DNA of 64,000 nucleotides from the NCBI GenBank assembly GCA_964636985.1, contig CAZWSX010000022.1:1-64000 (forward strand), read 5' to 3'. Source of the DNA: CAZWSX01 sp964636985. GTDB lineage: Bacteria > Planctomycetota > Planctomycetia > Pirellulales > Pirellulaceae. The first letter of the stretch is position 1; every line of letters begins with the position of its first letter. Under the pieces are notes generated by a model that saw nothing but the letters and a program-made list of their open reading frames with translations, was not told the DNA's origin and made no database searches. Of this stretch, positions 35,658 to 44,166 are shown piece by piece. The position numbers and the translations under genes are program-made.

Positions 35658-36620
35658 CTACGGCTTAACCGCAGCTTGATTCGCCGGCTTGCTAAGAAGA
35701 ATTTTCCGCAACCGCGACAGCATCACTTCGATCTCTTCGTGGACGTCGGTCGTTTGGCTTACGACCATCGCGCCCGCCACGATCGAAATCCTCGCCGGGC
35801 CGCCCGCCGGCTCCCATGTGTCTGGCGAGATCGTTTCCATAATGAGTTCCCGGATCACCTCGCTTGGTCGAAATCCATGCGGCGCCGTGGGAGCGCCTTC
35901 CATCATCCCACCTTGGCTCGACGATCGCATCAGCCCTCCTCCACCAAACTGCGGCTTAATGTCGGGTAGAGCCGACGATCCCGCTTTCGGTGATTCCTTC
36001 GCGGCTGGCTTCCCCTCAACCGGCTTGGTCTCAGGCGTGGCGGGCGCTAGTTCGCTGGCGTCGTGATCGCCAAACAATTTGCGCCGCCTCAAATCGTCCC
36101 GTTCAACGGCTTCGTGCTCGCCGAATAACTTGCGCCGCTTCAATTCATCCTGCTCGACGGCCGCAACCAGATCGCGGACATCGTGATAGCGAACCGTGAG
36201 CAGGGTTTTGGCGCGTTCGGTGGTGGTCAATTGCAGGACTTCTTCCCGCACGACGTACGTCAACTCGAGCGGTTCGAGTATCAGCTTCAGGCCCGACTTC
36301 CGCGTCACCTTGGGGAGTTGAATGGAGATCGGCTGGTCAGGCGAGATGCTGGCTTCTTCCAGCGCCTTACCATCCAGCAGGATCGGGAAATCCCACTTCT
36401 GCTTCAGGTCTTCGACGATGTCCTTCAGGGGCATATCTTCATATACAAACGAATCCAGTTCGGCGAGCTTGGCTCGAATCGCCGCTTCGGCCTTGGTCAC
36501 CCGATCCTCTTGAGCCCCGGCCTCCTCAGAACCGGCCTCTTCGCCATGCGAGAACTTCGGCGACGAGAAACCCAAGACCACGAACGCAACCAGACCAACC
36601 ACAAACAACGAGGCGCGCAT
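35658..36620 (-). CDS. Exported STN-domain protein, paralog 2
   Basis: The 320-residue protein has a signal peptide (about 1-26) and an STN-like domain (58-133: FVYEDMPLKDIVEDLKQKWDFPILLDGKALEEA, LKLILEPLELTYVVREEVLQL). An internal duplication follows: RRKLFGEHEAVE (162-173) and RRKLFGDHDASE (179-190). A Pro/Ser/Gly-rich linker leads to a C-terminal domain like that of its paralog (FRPSEVIRELIMETISPDTWE, ISIVAGAMVVSQT). Tandem with the gene at 34512 and oriented the same way. Function unknown; location presumably periplasmic. Confidence 0.75.
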   Translation of the reverse strand: MRASLFVVGLVAFVVLGFSSPKFSHGEEAGSEEAGAQEDRVTKAEAAIRAKLAELDSFVYEDMPLKDIVEDLKQKWDFPILLDGKALEEASISPDQPISIQLPKVTRKSGLKLILEPLELTYVVREEVLQLTTTERAKTLLTVRYHDVRDLVAAVEQDELKRRKLFGEHEAVERDDLRRRKLFGDHDASELAPATPETKPVEGKPAAKESPKAGSSALPDIKPQFGGGGLMRSSSQGGMMEGAPTAPHGFRPSEVIRELIMETISPDTWEPAGGPARISIVAGAMVVSQTTDVHEEIEVMLSRLRKILLSKPANQAAVKP

Positions 36621-36981
36621 GATTCACTCCTCTCCAAACCTGCGAACGAAGTCTGCCGATAGTACCGCCCGAGAGGTTCGGCACGTCGCAAGAGATGACA
36701 AGAAAACCGAAAAGGGTGCTGGCGTCTGCTAGGCTAAGCTGCCCCACCCAGGAAAGCAAGCGTCCGGCAACGTAGCTGCACTCGCCAAGAGCTCGCCAAG
36801 AGTGCGGGCGCCCTGCAAGCCGTCCCAAAATCAACCGTCGACGCTTGGTCGCACGGCAGAAAGCTGATTGAGAGCAACGACCGCTGACTTCACAAATCAA
36901 AAATCAGCAATCATCAATCATCAATCAATCGATTAATCATTCCCCTGCGAGCAGCGAGTTCCAAACTGGATACCGCACTTT
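36621..36981. other. Intergenic region with family B repeat
   Basis: Between the STN-domain gene and the Tex gene. It contains the family B repeat at 36772 and otherwise no frame I can support. Confidence 0.4.
36772..36807. repeat. Dispersed palindrome, family B (expanded copy)
   Basis: GTAGCTGCACTCGCCAAGAG is followed by a second CTCGCCAAGAG and then TGCGG, so the CTCGCCAAGAG core is duplicated. Copies at 42852 and 51371 are single. Confidence 0.55.
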
Positions 36982-37003
36982 GCACGGACAGGAATGTCCG
37001 TGC
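36982..37003. repeat. Dispersed palindrome, family A (copy 3)
   Basis: GCACGGACA and TGTCCGTGC pair (9 bp) around GGAA. It lies 10 bases past the stop of the minus-strand Tex gene. Stem bases differ from the copy at 35605 in a compensating way. Confidence 0.65.
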
Positions 37004-37012
37004 TACTTGGGT

Positions 37013-40000
37013 CTACTCCCCGCTGGGCGTTTCGCTTCCTTCGCCGCTCGACTCCTGTGGAGGCGGCGGAGCCGGGCGATCGTCCTCTTTCTTCTTGTCC
37101 TTGTCGAAGAACTGCATCAAGTCGGAGAAAGAGCGCATCGGCTCCTTGCCATCCTGCTGCGCCTTGGTGATTGGCTTGACCACCTTGGGCTTCGTGGGCG
37201 CGATTTCAATCACGCGCGGCGTTCGCGACTGCTGGCCGCCACGGCCGCCGCCACGACCACCTCGTCCGCCGCCACCGCGTGGACGATCGCCGTGCGCATG
37301 TTCCCCGCCGGGTTGGCCCGATCGAGGAGGAGCCTGGCCGCCTGATCTTGGCGGAGCCTGCGACCCGCGTTGTTGGCCTTGTGGCGGGCCACCTTGTCCC
37401 GAACCACCCCCCTGCCCGCCGCGCTGTGGACGCCGGTCGCGCCTTCCTCGCTGTTCGCCGCCTCGTTGCTCGCCACCTCCCTGGTCGCCGTGTTCGCCAT
37501 GGTGCTGATCGCCCCGCGGCCCCCGCCCCTGCGGTGGACGCTCGCTCCCCGGCTGGATCGCTGTGAGCGAAACGCGCCGTCGCCCCTTGTCGATGTCGAC
37601 GACCCAAACTTTGAGCACGTCGCCAACACTGACTACTTCGTGCGGATCGCGGACGTACCGATCGGCCAATCGGCTGATGTGGACCAAGCCGCTTTCGGTC
37701 AGACCAAGATCGACAAACGCGCCGAAGTCGACCACGTTCAATACGGTGCCGCTCAGCTCCATGCCCGGCGACAAGTCGTCGAGCTTCATCACTCCCTTAC
37801 GGAAGAGAGGTGCCGGGAAATCGTCGCGCGGGTCGCGCAGCGGCCGCGCCAGCGTCATCAACATCTCGTCGACGAACGAAGGCGACAGCGAAACGGACTT
37901 GGCAAGCTGTTCCAGGTCGGCCGCGTTGGCTTTGTCGGCTACCGGGTTAGGCCGCGCAGTGGGCTTAGCCGGCTCAGCCTCTTCGGTTGCGACTTCTTCG
38001 GGAGTTGTAGCTGCTGCCTCAGGTGCCGCATCCGCACTTGGTGCATCAGTCGCTGCGGCTGCTGCTTCAACAGGCGAGGCTTCGGCAGCCGCACCATCGC
38101 TTGGTGCCGCGCCGCTGCTTGTTGGTTCGCCTGCAGCTGATTCGCTGGCGCCGGGCTCGGTCGATGGTTGCTCAGCGGTTGCCGCTTCGGCGACAGGAGG
38201 CGTAGGCGCACTCTCCCCTTCGGGCGCTGGCAACGTCTCCAAACCTTGGAACCTTTGCAACGCCGGAATAAATACCGGCAACGGCGCCGCGGGAATCGAC
38301 TGCGCTAATTCCTCGACGCTGCTCCCCAGGCCTTCCAAGACCTTCACCGCGACATCGTACGATTCCGGGTGAACCCACGTCGCATCCAGCGGATTGTCGC
38401 CGCCGATGACCTTCAAAAAGCCTGCCGCCTGAACGAAGGTCGCGGCACCAACGCCGGGCACCTTTTTCAATTCTTCGCGGGTGCGGAAAGGTCCGTGGGC
38501 ACGGCGATGTTCGTAGATCCGGCGCGCGGTGAGGGCGTTCAGGCCCGACACATAACGCAGCAGCGCAGGGCTGGCCGTGTTCACATCGACGCCTACGTAG
38601 TTCACGCACGATTCGACCACGGCATCGAGCGAATCTCGCAAGTGCTTGGCACTCATATCGTGCTGATACAAACCGACACCGATGTTGGCCGGGTTGATCT
38701 TTACCAATTCCGAAAGCGGGTCGAGCAGGCGCCGCCCAATCGAGATCGCGCTCCGCAAGATTGGATCGTAGGTCGGCAACTCTTCACGGCCGAGCGGGCT
38801 GGTCGAGTAGACGCTCGCTCCCGCTTCGTTGACGGTCACGTAGGCGACATCAGCGTCCTTGAGGTCCTCGGCCAGGACTTCCGCCACCAACAATTCTGTT
38901 TCGCGCGAGCCGGTTCCGTTGCCGATCGCAATCACCGACAGGTTATGCTCGCGAACCATCTCGGCAATGCGGGCGATGGCGCGGGTCCGGCGATTGTCTT
39001 TTCCGACAATGAAGATCAGTCCGTGACCTAGCACGTTGCCAAACTCATCGAGTGCGGCTAACTTGCAGCCGGTCTTGTAACCTGGATCGATGGCCAGGAC
39101 ACGGCGACTGTGAACAGGCGGTTGCAGCAGGAGCTTTCGCAAATTGCGGACGAACACGTCGACCGCATGCTGCTCCGCTTTCTCGCTCATCTCGCGGCGT
39201 TCTTCACGCTCCAGGCTTGGCACCAGCGATCGGTGAAGAGCCTCGCGCAGACACGCTCGCAGGAACTCGGCATGGGGATGACGCGATGGCGCCACAATCT
39301 CTTCCGCCGCATAGCCGAGGGCGTTGTAGTCGGCCTCGATCTTGACCTTGAGGATGTTCGCCCGCTCGCCACGGTTAATGGCCAGCACGCGATGCGGCGG
39401 CACTCGCTGCACGGCTTCGCGGAACTTGTAGTAGTCCTTGAAGGCGGTGTCGGCGACCTTCTTCTTTTTCTTCTTCTTTTTCTTCTTTTGCGAAACGGCA
39501 GCAACCACGGCACCGGGAATCGACGTTGCGGCAACCACGCTGGCTGCCGGGGCGTTGACTACGGTAGCGTCGCCCGTAATCGACTCGGTCCGGCCGGAAT
39601 CGGCGGCTTCCGCATCGGCGGACTGCTCGGCTGGTGCTTCGCCCTCGCCGGCCTCTCCTTCGGCCGACTCTTCTTCCCCCAACTCTTCGTCGTGGTCTTC
39701 TTCTTCCTCGTGTTCAGCATCGGCATGCTCAGCATCAGCATGTTCTGCTTCTTCGTGAGCCGCTTCCGATTCGGCATGCTCGGCAACTGTGCCCGCTTCT
39801 GTTTGCTCAGCAACAGCTGCCGGTGCGAAATCGTTTTCGAGCTCCGCATCAATCGCTGCCACCGTCGGATCGACCGCCTCGGCGCTCTCCGTCGAGACCG
39901 CTTCTTCGATCGTCGGTTTCTCGGCGTAGTTTTCCGTCCCCACAGGCAACGGCGCGGCAGGTTCGACCGGCGCCAGCCCATCCGCCTCGCCAGGTTGAAT

Positions 40001-40723
40001 CGCGTCGGGCAATTGCGATGCCGGCGCGGCCGTGTCGGGCAACAACGTCTCTTGCGATATCGCCATTCCTTCTGGGCTTGGTGCTTCTGGCGAAGCAGCC
40101 GCCACAACTTCCGGCGTGGCTGGCTCGATCTTCGAGCAAACCAGCGTCCCCGTCGTATAGAAGATCTTGCGCAGTTTGCCGCGGACGTCGGCGCGGTCGG
40201 CAATGATTTCAGCGATCAGCGCTTTAACGCCTGCCAGGACCGAATCGATATCGGGCAAGCCGCGCTCGGGGGCGACAAACGCCGCCGCGCGTTCTTCCAA
40301 CGTCACGCCAGGCGGATCGCCGTGCAGGATCTCGAGCGCGAGCGGCTCCAGCCCTTGGGCGCGGGCCTGCGTCGCCAGCGATTGCTTCTTGGGCTTGTAC
40401 GGCAAGTACAAATCGCCGAGCCGCTTCAGATTCGGCGCGTCTTCGATTTGCCGCTTCAGTTCAGGCGTCAGCTTCCCTTGAATCTCGATCGACTTGAGCA
40501 CCTTGCTCTTGCGCTCAAGGAGCATCCGTCGCGAGGCCACCGTCTTTTGGATGGCGCGGATTTGCTCTTCGTCGAGGCCTCCAGAGAGCTCACGACGGAA
40601 TCGCGTGATGAACGGGACCGTGTTCCCCTCGTCCAAAAGCGCGACCGTCTTGGTCACTGCGGCGGGAGGAAGCTTCAACTCGTGCGCAACCTGATTCAGG
40701 TCGAGCGACAATAACTTGTCCAT
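37013..40723 (-). CDS. tex: Enlarged Tex (RNA-binding transcription accessory) protein
   Basis: From the ATG at 40723 the protein is 1236 residues, against about 720-780 for usual Tex. The N-terminal Tex domain (LPPAAVTKTVALLDEGNTVPFITRFRRE ... LYLPYKPKKQSLATQARAQGL) is intact to about residue 205. It is followed by an inserted low-complexity stretch of about 200 residues, very rich in Ala, Glu and Pro, ending in ten lysines. The RNase H-like core resumes at FKDYYKFREAVQRVPPHR. The YqgF-like and helix-hairpin-helix parts (FRTREELKKVPGVGAATFVQAAGFL) are present. A second Ala/Glu/Pro linker precedes the S1 domain (about 1010-1080: SGTVLNVVDFGAFVDLG). The C-terminus is a Gly/Arg/Gln-rich RGG-like tail. 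Likely RNA-binding. Confidence 0.9.
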   Translation of the reverse strand: MDKLLSLDLNQVAHELKLPPAAVTKTVALLDEGNTVPFITRFRRELSGGLDEEQIRAIQKTVASRRMLLERKSKVLKSIEIQGKLTPELKRQIEDAPNLKRLGDLYLPYKPKKQSLATQARAQGLEPLALEILHGDPPGVTLEERAAAFVAPERGLPDIDSVLAGVKALIAEIIADRADVRGKLRKIFYTTGTLVCSKIEPATPEVVAAASPEAPSPEGMAISQETLLPDTAAPASQLPDAIQPGEADGLAPVEPAAPLPVGTENYAEKPTIEEAVSTESAEAVDPTVAAIDAELENDFAPAAVAEQTEAGTVAEHAESEAAHEEAEHADAEHADAEHEEEEDHDEELGEEESAEGEAGEGEAPAEQSADAEAADSGRTESITGDATVVNAPAASVVAATSIPGAVVAAVSQKKKKKKKKKKVADTAFKDYYKFREAVQRVPPHRVLAINRGERANILKVKIEADYNALGYAAEEIVAPSRHPHAEFLRACLREALHRSLVPSLEREERREMSEKAEQHAVDVFVRNLRKLLLQPPVHSRRVLAIDPGYKTGCKLAALDEFGNVLGHGLIFIVGKDNRRTRAIARIAEMVREHNLSVIAIGNGTGSRETELLVAEVLAEDLKDADVAYVTVNEAGASVYSTSPLGREELPTYDPILRSAISIGRRLLDPLSELVKINPANIGVGLYQHDMSAKHLRDSLDAVVESCVNYVGVDVNTASPALLRYVSGLNALTARRIYEHRRAHGPFRTREELKKVPGVGAATFVQAAGFLKVIGGDNPLDATWVHPESYDVAVKVLEGLGSSVEELAQSIPAAPLPVFIPALQRFQGLETLPAPEGESAPTPPVAEAATAEQPSTEPGASESAAGEPTSSGAAPSDGAAAEASPVEAAAAATDAPSADAAPEAAATTPEEVATEEAEPAKPTARPNPVADKANAADLEQLAKSVSLSPSFVDEMLMTLARPLRDPRDDFPAPLFRKGVMKLDDLSPGMELSGTVLNVVDFGAFVDLGLTESGLVHISRLADRYVRDPHEVVSVGDVLKVWVVDIDKGRRRVSLTAIQPGSERPPQGRGPRGDQHHGEHGDQGGGEQRGGEQRGRRDRRPQRGGQGGGSGQGGPPQGQQRGSQAPPRSGGQAPPRSGQPGGEHAHGDRPRGGGGRGGRGGGRGGQQSRTPRVIEIAPTKPKVVKPITKAQQDGKEPMRSFSDLMQFFDKDKKKEDDRPAPPPPQESSGEGSETPSGE

Positions 40724-41255
40724 ACTAAACTTCACAGCGTGACGGATGAGGGGCCCTAAGGCCACTCCAGGTGAGCGCAGTTCCTGGTCGGAACATGTCG
40801 CCCGAAACGATTAGGTTCTTCGACCCACTAAGGGTAAACGGGCACGGGTTGCGAAACAACCGTTGCCCGAACTCGATTGCGTCCTAAAAAGCGCCCAGTC
40901 GATGAGCGCGAACGAGGACGCCTCGATCGCTCCTAAGAATACCCGATCCGGGCAAACACTGCACGGCAACCGCCACGCCGGAACTGCGTCTTGGCGCACT
41001 TCGGCAAGCCGCGCCGTGTCATTTAATCTGGGCGCGGTGGGTGGGCCAACCGGCGTGGCCCTGCATAGGGAACGGTCGCGTCCGATGGGTTCGCGCATTT
41101 GGGGCCAAAATGTCAGCAAAACGATAGAAAAGGAGAAAATCCATTCACGCTCCGCCATGCCGGCGTCCGATACGGGGGAAAAGAAGGAGTATCTGGACAC
41201 GCGGCGTAGCTAGCGGCGTGCCCCCATGCTCGGGGTGAAATAGGAAAGGATTCCG
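40724..41255. other. Intergenic region without supported gene
   Basis: About 530 bases upstream of both the Tex gene and the small gene at 41256. Frames of 116 and 129 residues exist on opposite strands but neither looks coding or has a good start. It should contain divergent promoters. Confidence 0.4.
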
Positions 41256-41498
41256 ATGTCTCACGCGAGACTGCGTGTTTACCATGGCCCGCACGGGCGA
41301 CCAGGAACGACCGAGGACGTGAGCCAGCGTCCGCACACCGTCACCGTTCCGGTGGGCGATGTGATTCCGCTTTTGTGCGACGCGATCAAAAAGAATCGCT
41401 CGTGGCTGAAAGACTTCCTGCAAGACGAGATCACGATTTCGAGCGACCTGTACGAGGTCCTCCTGGCCTACGATCACTACCGCCGCCCTGGCGCTTAG
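41256..41498 (+). CDS. Small conserved hypothetical protein (80 aa)
   Basis: AAAGGA precedes the ATG at 41256 with good spacing, and an intrinsic terminator follows 40 bases after the stop, so the gene is well bounded as a single unit. The 80-residue product is acidic-basic mixed with a well-ordered C-terminal part (VTVPVGDVIPLLCDAIKKNRSWLKDFLQDEITISSDLYEVLLAYDH). I recall similar short proteins as conserved hypotheticals in planctomycetes. No function. Confidence 0.7.
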   Translation: MSHARLRVYHGPHGRPGTTEDVSQRPHTVTVPVGDVIPLLCDAIKKNRSWLKDFLQDEITISSDLYEVLLAYDHYRRPGA

Positions 41499-41537
41499 CG
41501 ATTTAGAAACCAAAACACAAGAATTTAAATAGACTTC

Positions 41538-41563
41538 GCCCAGCTTTCACGCTGGGCTTTTTT
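41538..41563 (+). terminator. Intrinsic terminator
   Basis: GCCCAGC and GCTGGGC pair around TTTCAC and are followed by six T residues. It terminates the small gene at 41256. Confidence 0.85.
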
Positions 41564-41777
41564 ATGCGCGGACCGCATCGAGCAATCCAGCTACTGGACC
41601 GGGAACAATACGAGGCCTGGCTGTATTTGGGACAACGCTTCCCTGAAACGAAATGTCCAGTGCACTACAATTGACTGGTGTCTTGAATGTGCTCGGCGAA
41701 AACAGGGGTAGCGATCCCCGCGATGGATGGAGTCCATCGCCTGGCGCAGGACTCTCTCCACGTTACGGACGCCCTCC

Positions 41778-42824
41778 ATGTCTAGCGAAGACGATCAACA
41801 GGAATTTCCCCGTTCGGCCGAAAGCCGCCTCCCGATCCAAGACCCGGAACCAACCCCGGAGGATCAGGCGTCGCGCGTCGACGACCTGATCGACCTCATC
41901 AAAGAAACCGCCGACAAATTGTCTCGCGATAAGGCGTCGCGCGGCGATGTGAAAATCCTCTCCCGCGCGCTGCGAGAGCTGCGCTACGCGTTCAAGGTCT
42001 TCCAGCAACACCGGCGGCAAAAGAAAGTAACCGTCTTTGGTTCCGCCCGAACCAAGCCGCACGAACTGGCCTACCAGCAAGCCGTAAAACTCGGCAAAGC
42101 CATGGCCGATGCCGGGTGGATGGTCGTCACCGGCGCCGCCAGCGGCATCATGGAAGCGGGTCACGAGGGAGCCGGCCGCGAGCACTCGATGGGGATCAAC
42201 ATCATGCTCCCCTTCGAGCAATCGGCCAACCCGATCATCAATAACGACCCCAAGCTAGTCCACATGAAGTACTTCTTCACGCGCAAACTGATGTTTGTGA
42301 AGGAGTGCGATGGTGTCGTCTGCCTGCCTGGTGGGTTCGGCACGCTCGACGAGGCCCTGGAAGTCCTCACGCTCTTGCAAACCGGCAAGCGCGACATGGT
42401 CCCCGTGGTCTTGCTGGATGCTCCCGGCGGCGGCTACTGGAAATCGTTCCATCAATACGTGATCGATCACTTACTGGCAGCCAAACTGATTTCGCCGGAG
42501 GACCTGAGCCTTTACCTGGTGACCGACAACGTCGAAGCAGCCGTCAAGGAAGTGACGGGCTTCTTCCAGGTCTACCACAGCATGCGGTACGTAAAGAACC
42601 GGCTGGTCTTCCGCCTTAAGCAGGAACTCTCGGCCGACAAGCTGGCCGGCATTCAAAAAGATTTCGCCGACATCCTGGTCGAAGGAACGTTCGAGCAGCG
42701 CGGCCCCCATTCCATCGAAAAAGACGAACCCGAGTTGGCCACCCTGTCACGGCTCTCGTTCTGCTTCAACCGCCGCAACTTGGGCCGCTTGCGGCAACTG
42801 ATCGATACGATCAACAAGCCGTAG
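41778..42824 (+). CDS. LOG-family (Rossmann, PGGxGTxDE) protein
   Basis: The ATG at 41778 gives 348 residues; the frame upstream to 41727 is less likely. The N-terminal 75 residues are charged and helical. The LOG-like Rossmann domain follows: VTVFGSARTKPHELAYQQAVKLGKAMADAGWMVVTGAASGIMEAGHEGAG, then MKYFFTRKLMFVKECDGVVCLPGGFGTLDEALEVLTLLQTG with the signature PGGFGTLDE. LOG proteins cleave nucleotide 5'-monophosphates at the glycosidic bond (cytokinin-activating or PpnN-type). This one is longer than LOG and closer to the bacterial TIGR00730/PpnN-like group; the exact substrate is open. Confidence 0.85.
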   Translation: MSSEDDQQEFPRSAESRLPIQDPEPTPEDQASRVDDLIDLIKETADKLSRDKASRGDVKILSRALRELRYAFKVFQQHRRQKKVTVFGSARTKPHELAYQQAVKLGKAMADAGWMVVTGAASGIMEAGHEGAGREHSMGINIMLPFEQSANPIINNDPKLVHMKYFFTRKLMFVKECDGVVCLPGGFGTLDEALEVLTLLQTGKRDMVPVVLLDAPGGGYWKSFHQYVIDHLLAAKLISPEDLSLYLVTDNVEAAVKEVTGFFQVYHSMRYVKNRLVFRLKQELSADKLAGIQKDFADILVEGTFEQRGPHSIEKDEPELATLSRLSFCFNRRNLGRLRQLIDTINKP

Positions 42825-42851
42825 AACTGCTCCCCCAAGCGGCCGCTCTTC

Positions 42852-42876
42852 GTAGCCGCACTCGCCAAGAGTGCGG
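42852..42876. repeat. Dispersed palindrome, family B
   Basis: CCGCACTC and GAGTGCGG pair around GCCAA, following GTAG. It lies 28 bases after the stop of the gene at 41778. A partial inverted copy, CCGCGTTCTGGCGAAC, follows at 42907-42922. Confidence 0.6.
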
Positions 42877-43040
42877 TGGCCCCGCAAGTGCGTCATGCAA
42901 ACCCGACCGCGTTCTGGCGAACTCATCAAAGCACCCAATCGACACCGGAATGACAGAAGAGAACGCCGCAGCGGGAGAATCTTTACCGGCAAAGCGGAAA
43001 ACTTTTCAACACGCTTCCGGCAGCCTGATTTGGTGCGGAT

Positions 43041-43265
43041 TCACACCCCATCAAACCGTTTACAACCTCGGCACCATCGCCCCTTGCCAAGAGTTCCCCA
43101 AGCCAGCAGATAAAGCCCCGTGGGAATGAGAATCAAAGCCACCGCCCACCAGACAGACCAAACCGCCGCCAGGCTCGCCGACGCGAGCATCAAAACGCCG
43201 ACCAGGATCAGCCGCGACCGAGGTCGTTGTACCACCTCGCCGCCACAGCGTTTGCATTGAACCAT
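43041..43265 (-). CDS. Small membrane protein with zinc-ribbon halves
   Basis: A 74-residue protein beginning MVQCKRCGGEVVQRP (C4-x2-C7). It has two hydrophobic helices (about 18-38 and 42-58) and a C-terminal CRGC (GRWCRGCKRFDG), so the two Cys pairs could form one zinc site across the helices. It is 30 bases downstream of the amidohydrolase gene on the same strand. No family name known to me. Confidence 0.6.
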   Translation of the reverse strand: MVQCKRCGGEVVQRPRSRLILVGVLMLASASLAAVWSVWWAVALILIPTGLYLLAWGTLGKGRWCRGCKRFDGV

Positions 43266-43295
43266 CGGCCCGGTTCCTTACAGCAATCCTCGTCC

Positions 43296-44141
43296 TCACG
43301 CCAAACCCAGAATCGCCGCCGTATCGCGGGCGATCATCCGCTCGATGGCCTCTTCGTTCAGCCGCGGCAGCTTGGTTCCTTCCAGCATGTTGTTCATGCT
43401 CCGCAGGCCATCGATCGTCGCCTTCACTGTCGTGAACGGATAATCGGTGCCGAACAAAACCTTGTCCCACACACCGTACTCCTGCACCAGCATCAAGCTG
43501 TTGTAGAACTGCCACGGGCGATAGTGCAGCGCGCTAATGTCGGCATACACATTGGGATGCTTGCGGATCGTGACGATGCATTCCCCTTCGTATGGATGCC
43601 CCAAGTGAGCCATGATGATCTTCAGATCGGGAAAGCGTATCGCCACGGGATCAAGGTGCCGCGGCAACGTGCATTCCAGCAGCGCTTGGGAAATAAACGT
43701 CGTCCCAGTGTGCAACAAAATCGGCAACTGGTGCTTTTGCGCGTACTCGTAAATGGGATCGAGCCGCTCGTCGTCGGGCCGAAAGCCGGCGTACATCGGC
43801 AACAACTTGATTCCGCGTAGGCCCAGTTCCTGGTGCCCTTCGAACATCTCGCGCCGCCATCCTTCCACCGTCGGATCGAGCGAGAGAAATCCCACCAGGT
43901 CCTGGGGATGGGCCGCGACATATTCGGCAACGTAGCGGTCGTCGACCCACAACGTGCTGCGTTTCGCCTTGCCGCCGAACACAACCGTCCGCGTTCCCGG
44001 CACCGATTGCCGCACGTAGTCCTCGAAACGGATGGACAAATCGACTTCGAGCCCAGCCCGGGCCCGCTTCGCCTGGTTGCGAAAGTCGTCGCCAAAGTGC
44101 TGCGGATAAAGCCACGCGTGAGAATGGACGTCGAATGGCAT
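43296..44141 (-). CDS. Amidohydrolase-2 family metal-dependent hydrolase
   Basis: The 281-residue protein has the TIM-barrel Amidohydro_2 pattern: the N-terminal metal motif FDVHSHAW, LRGIKLLPMYAGFRPDD, the His in LLHTGTTF, IIMAHLGHPYEGECI, and the C-terminal metal Asp in VLFGTDYPFT. Relatives include 2-amino-3-carboxymuconate-6-semialdehyde decarboxylase and gamma-resorcylate decarboxylase. It begins 25 bases after the MFS transporter gene, so the two form an operon; the transporter may bring in the substrate. The substrate cannot be deduced from sequence. Confidence 0.8.
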   Translation of the reverse strand: MPFDVHSHAWLYPQHFGDDFRNQAKRARAGLEVDLSIRFEDYVRQSVPGTRTVVFGGKAKRSTLWVDDRYVAEYVAAHPQDLVGFLSLDPTVEGWRREMFEGHQELGLRGIKLLPMYAGFRPDDERLDPIYEYAQKHQLPILLHTGTTFISQALLECTLPRHLDPVAIRFPDLKIIMAHLGHPYEGECIVTIRKHPNVYADISALHYRPWQFYNSLMLVQEYGVWDKVLFGTDYPFTTVKATIDGLRSMNNMLEGTKLPRLNEEAIERMIARDTAAILGLA

Positions 44142-44166
44142 GGTCGGACTAGTCGAAGGAAAAGGT

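Noticed and set aside
39458..39492. CTT/TTC repeats as a microsatellite or CRISPR-like array
   Set aside because: They encode the ten-lysine run of Tex on the minus strand.
39110..40714. 534-residue plus-strand frame inside the Tex gene
   Set aside because: Antisense to the Ala/Glu-rich insert of Tex, which keeps the complement open; no ribosome site or recognisable domain.
40811..41213. Opposing frames of 129 and 116 residues upstream of the Tex gene
   Set aside because: Neither has coding-like composition or a ribosome site.
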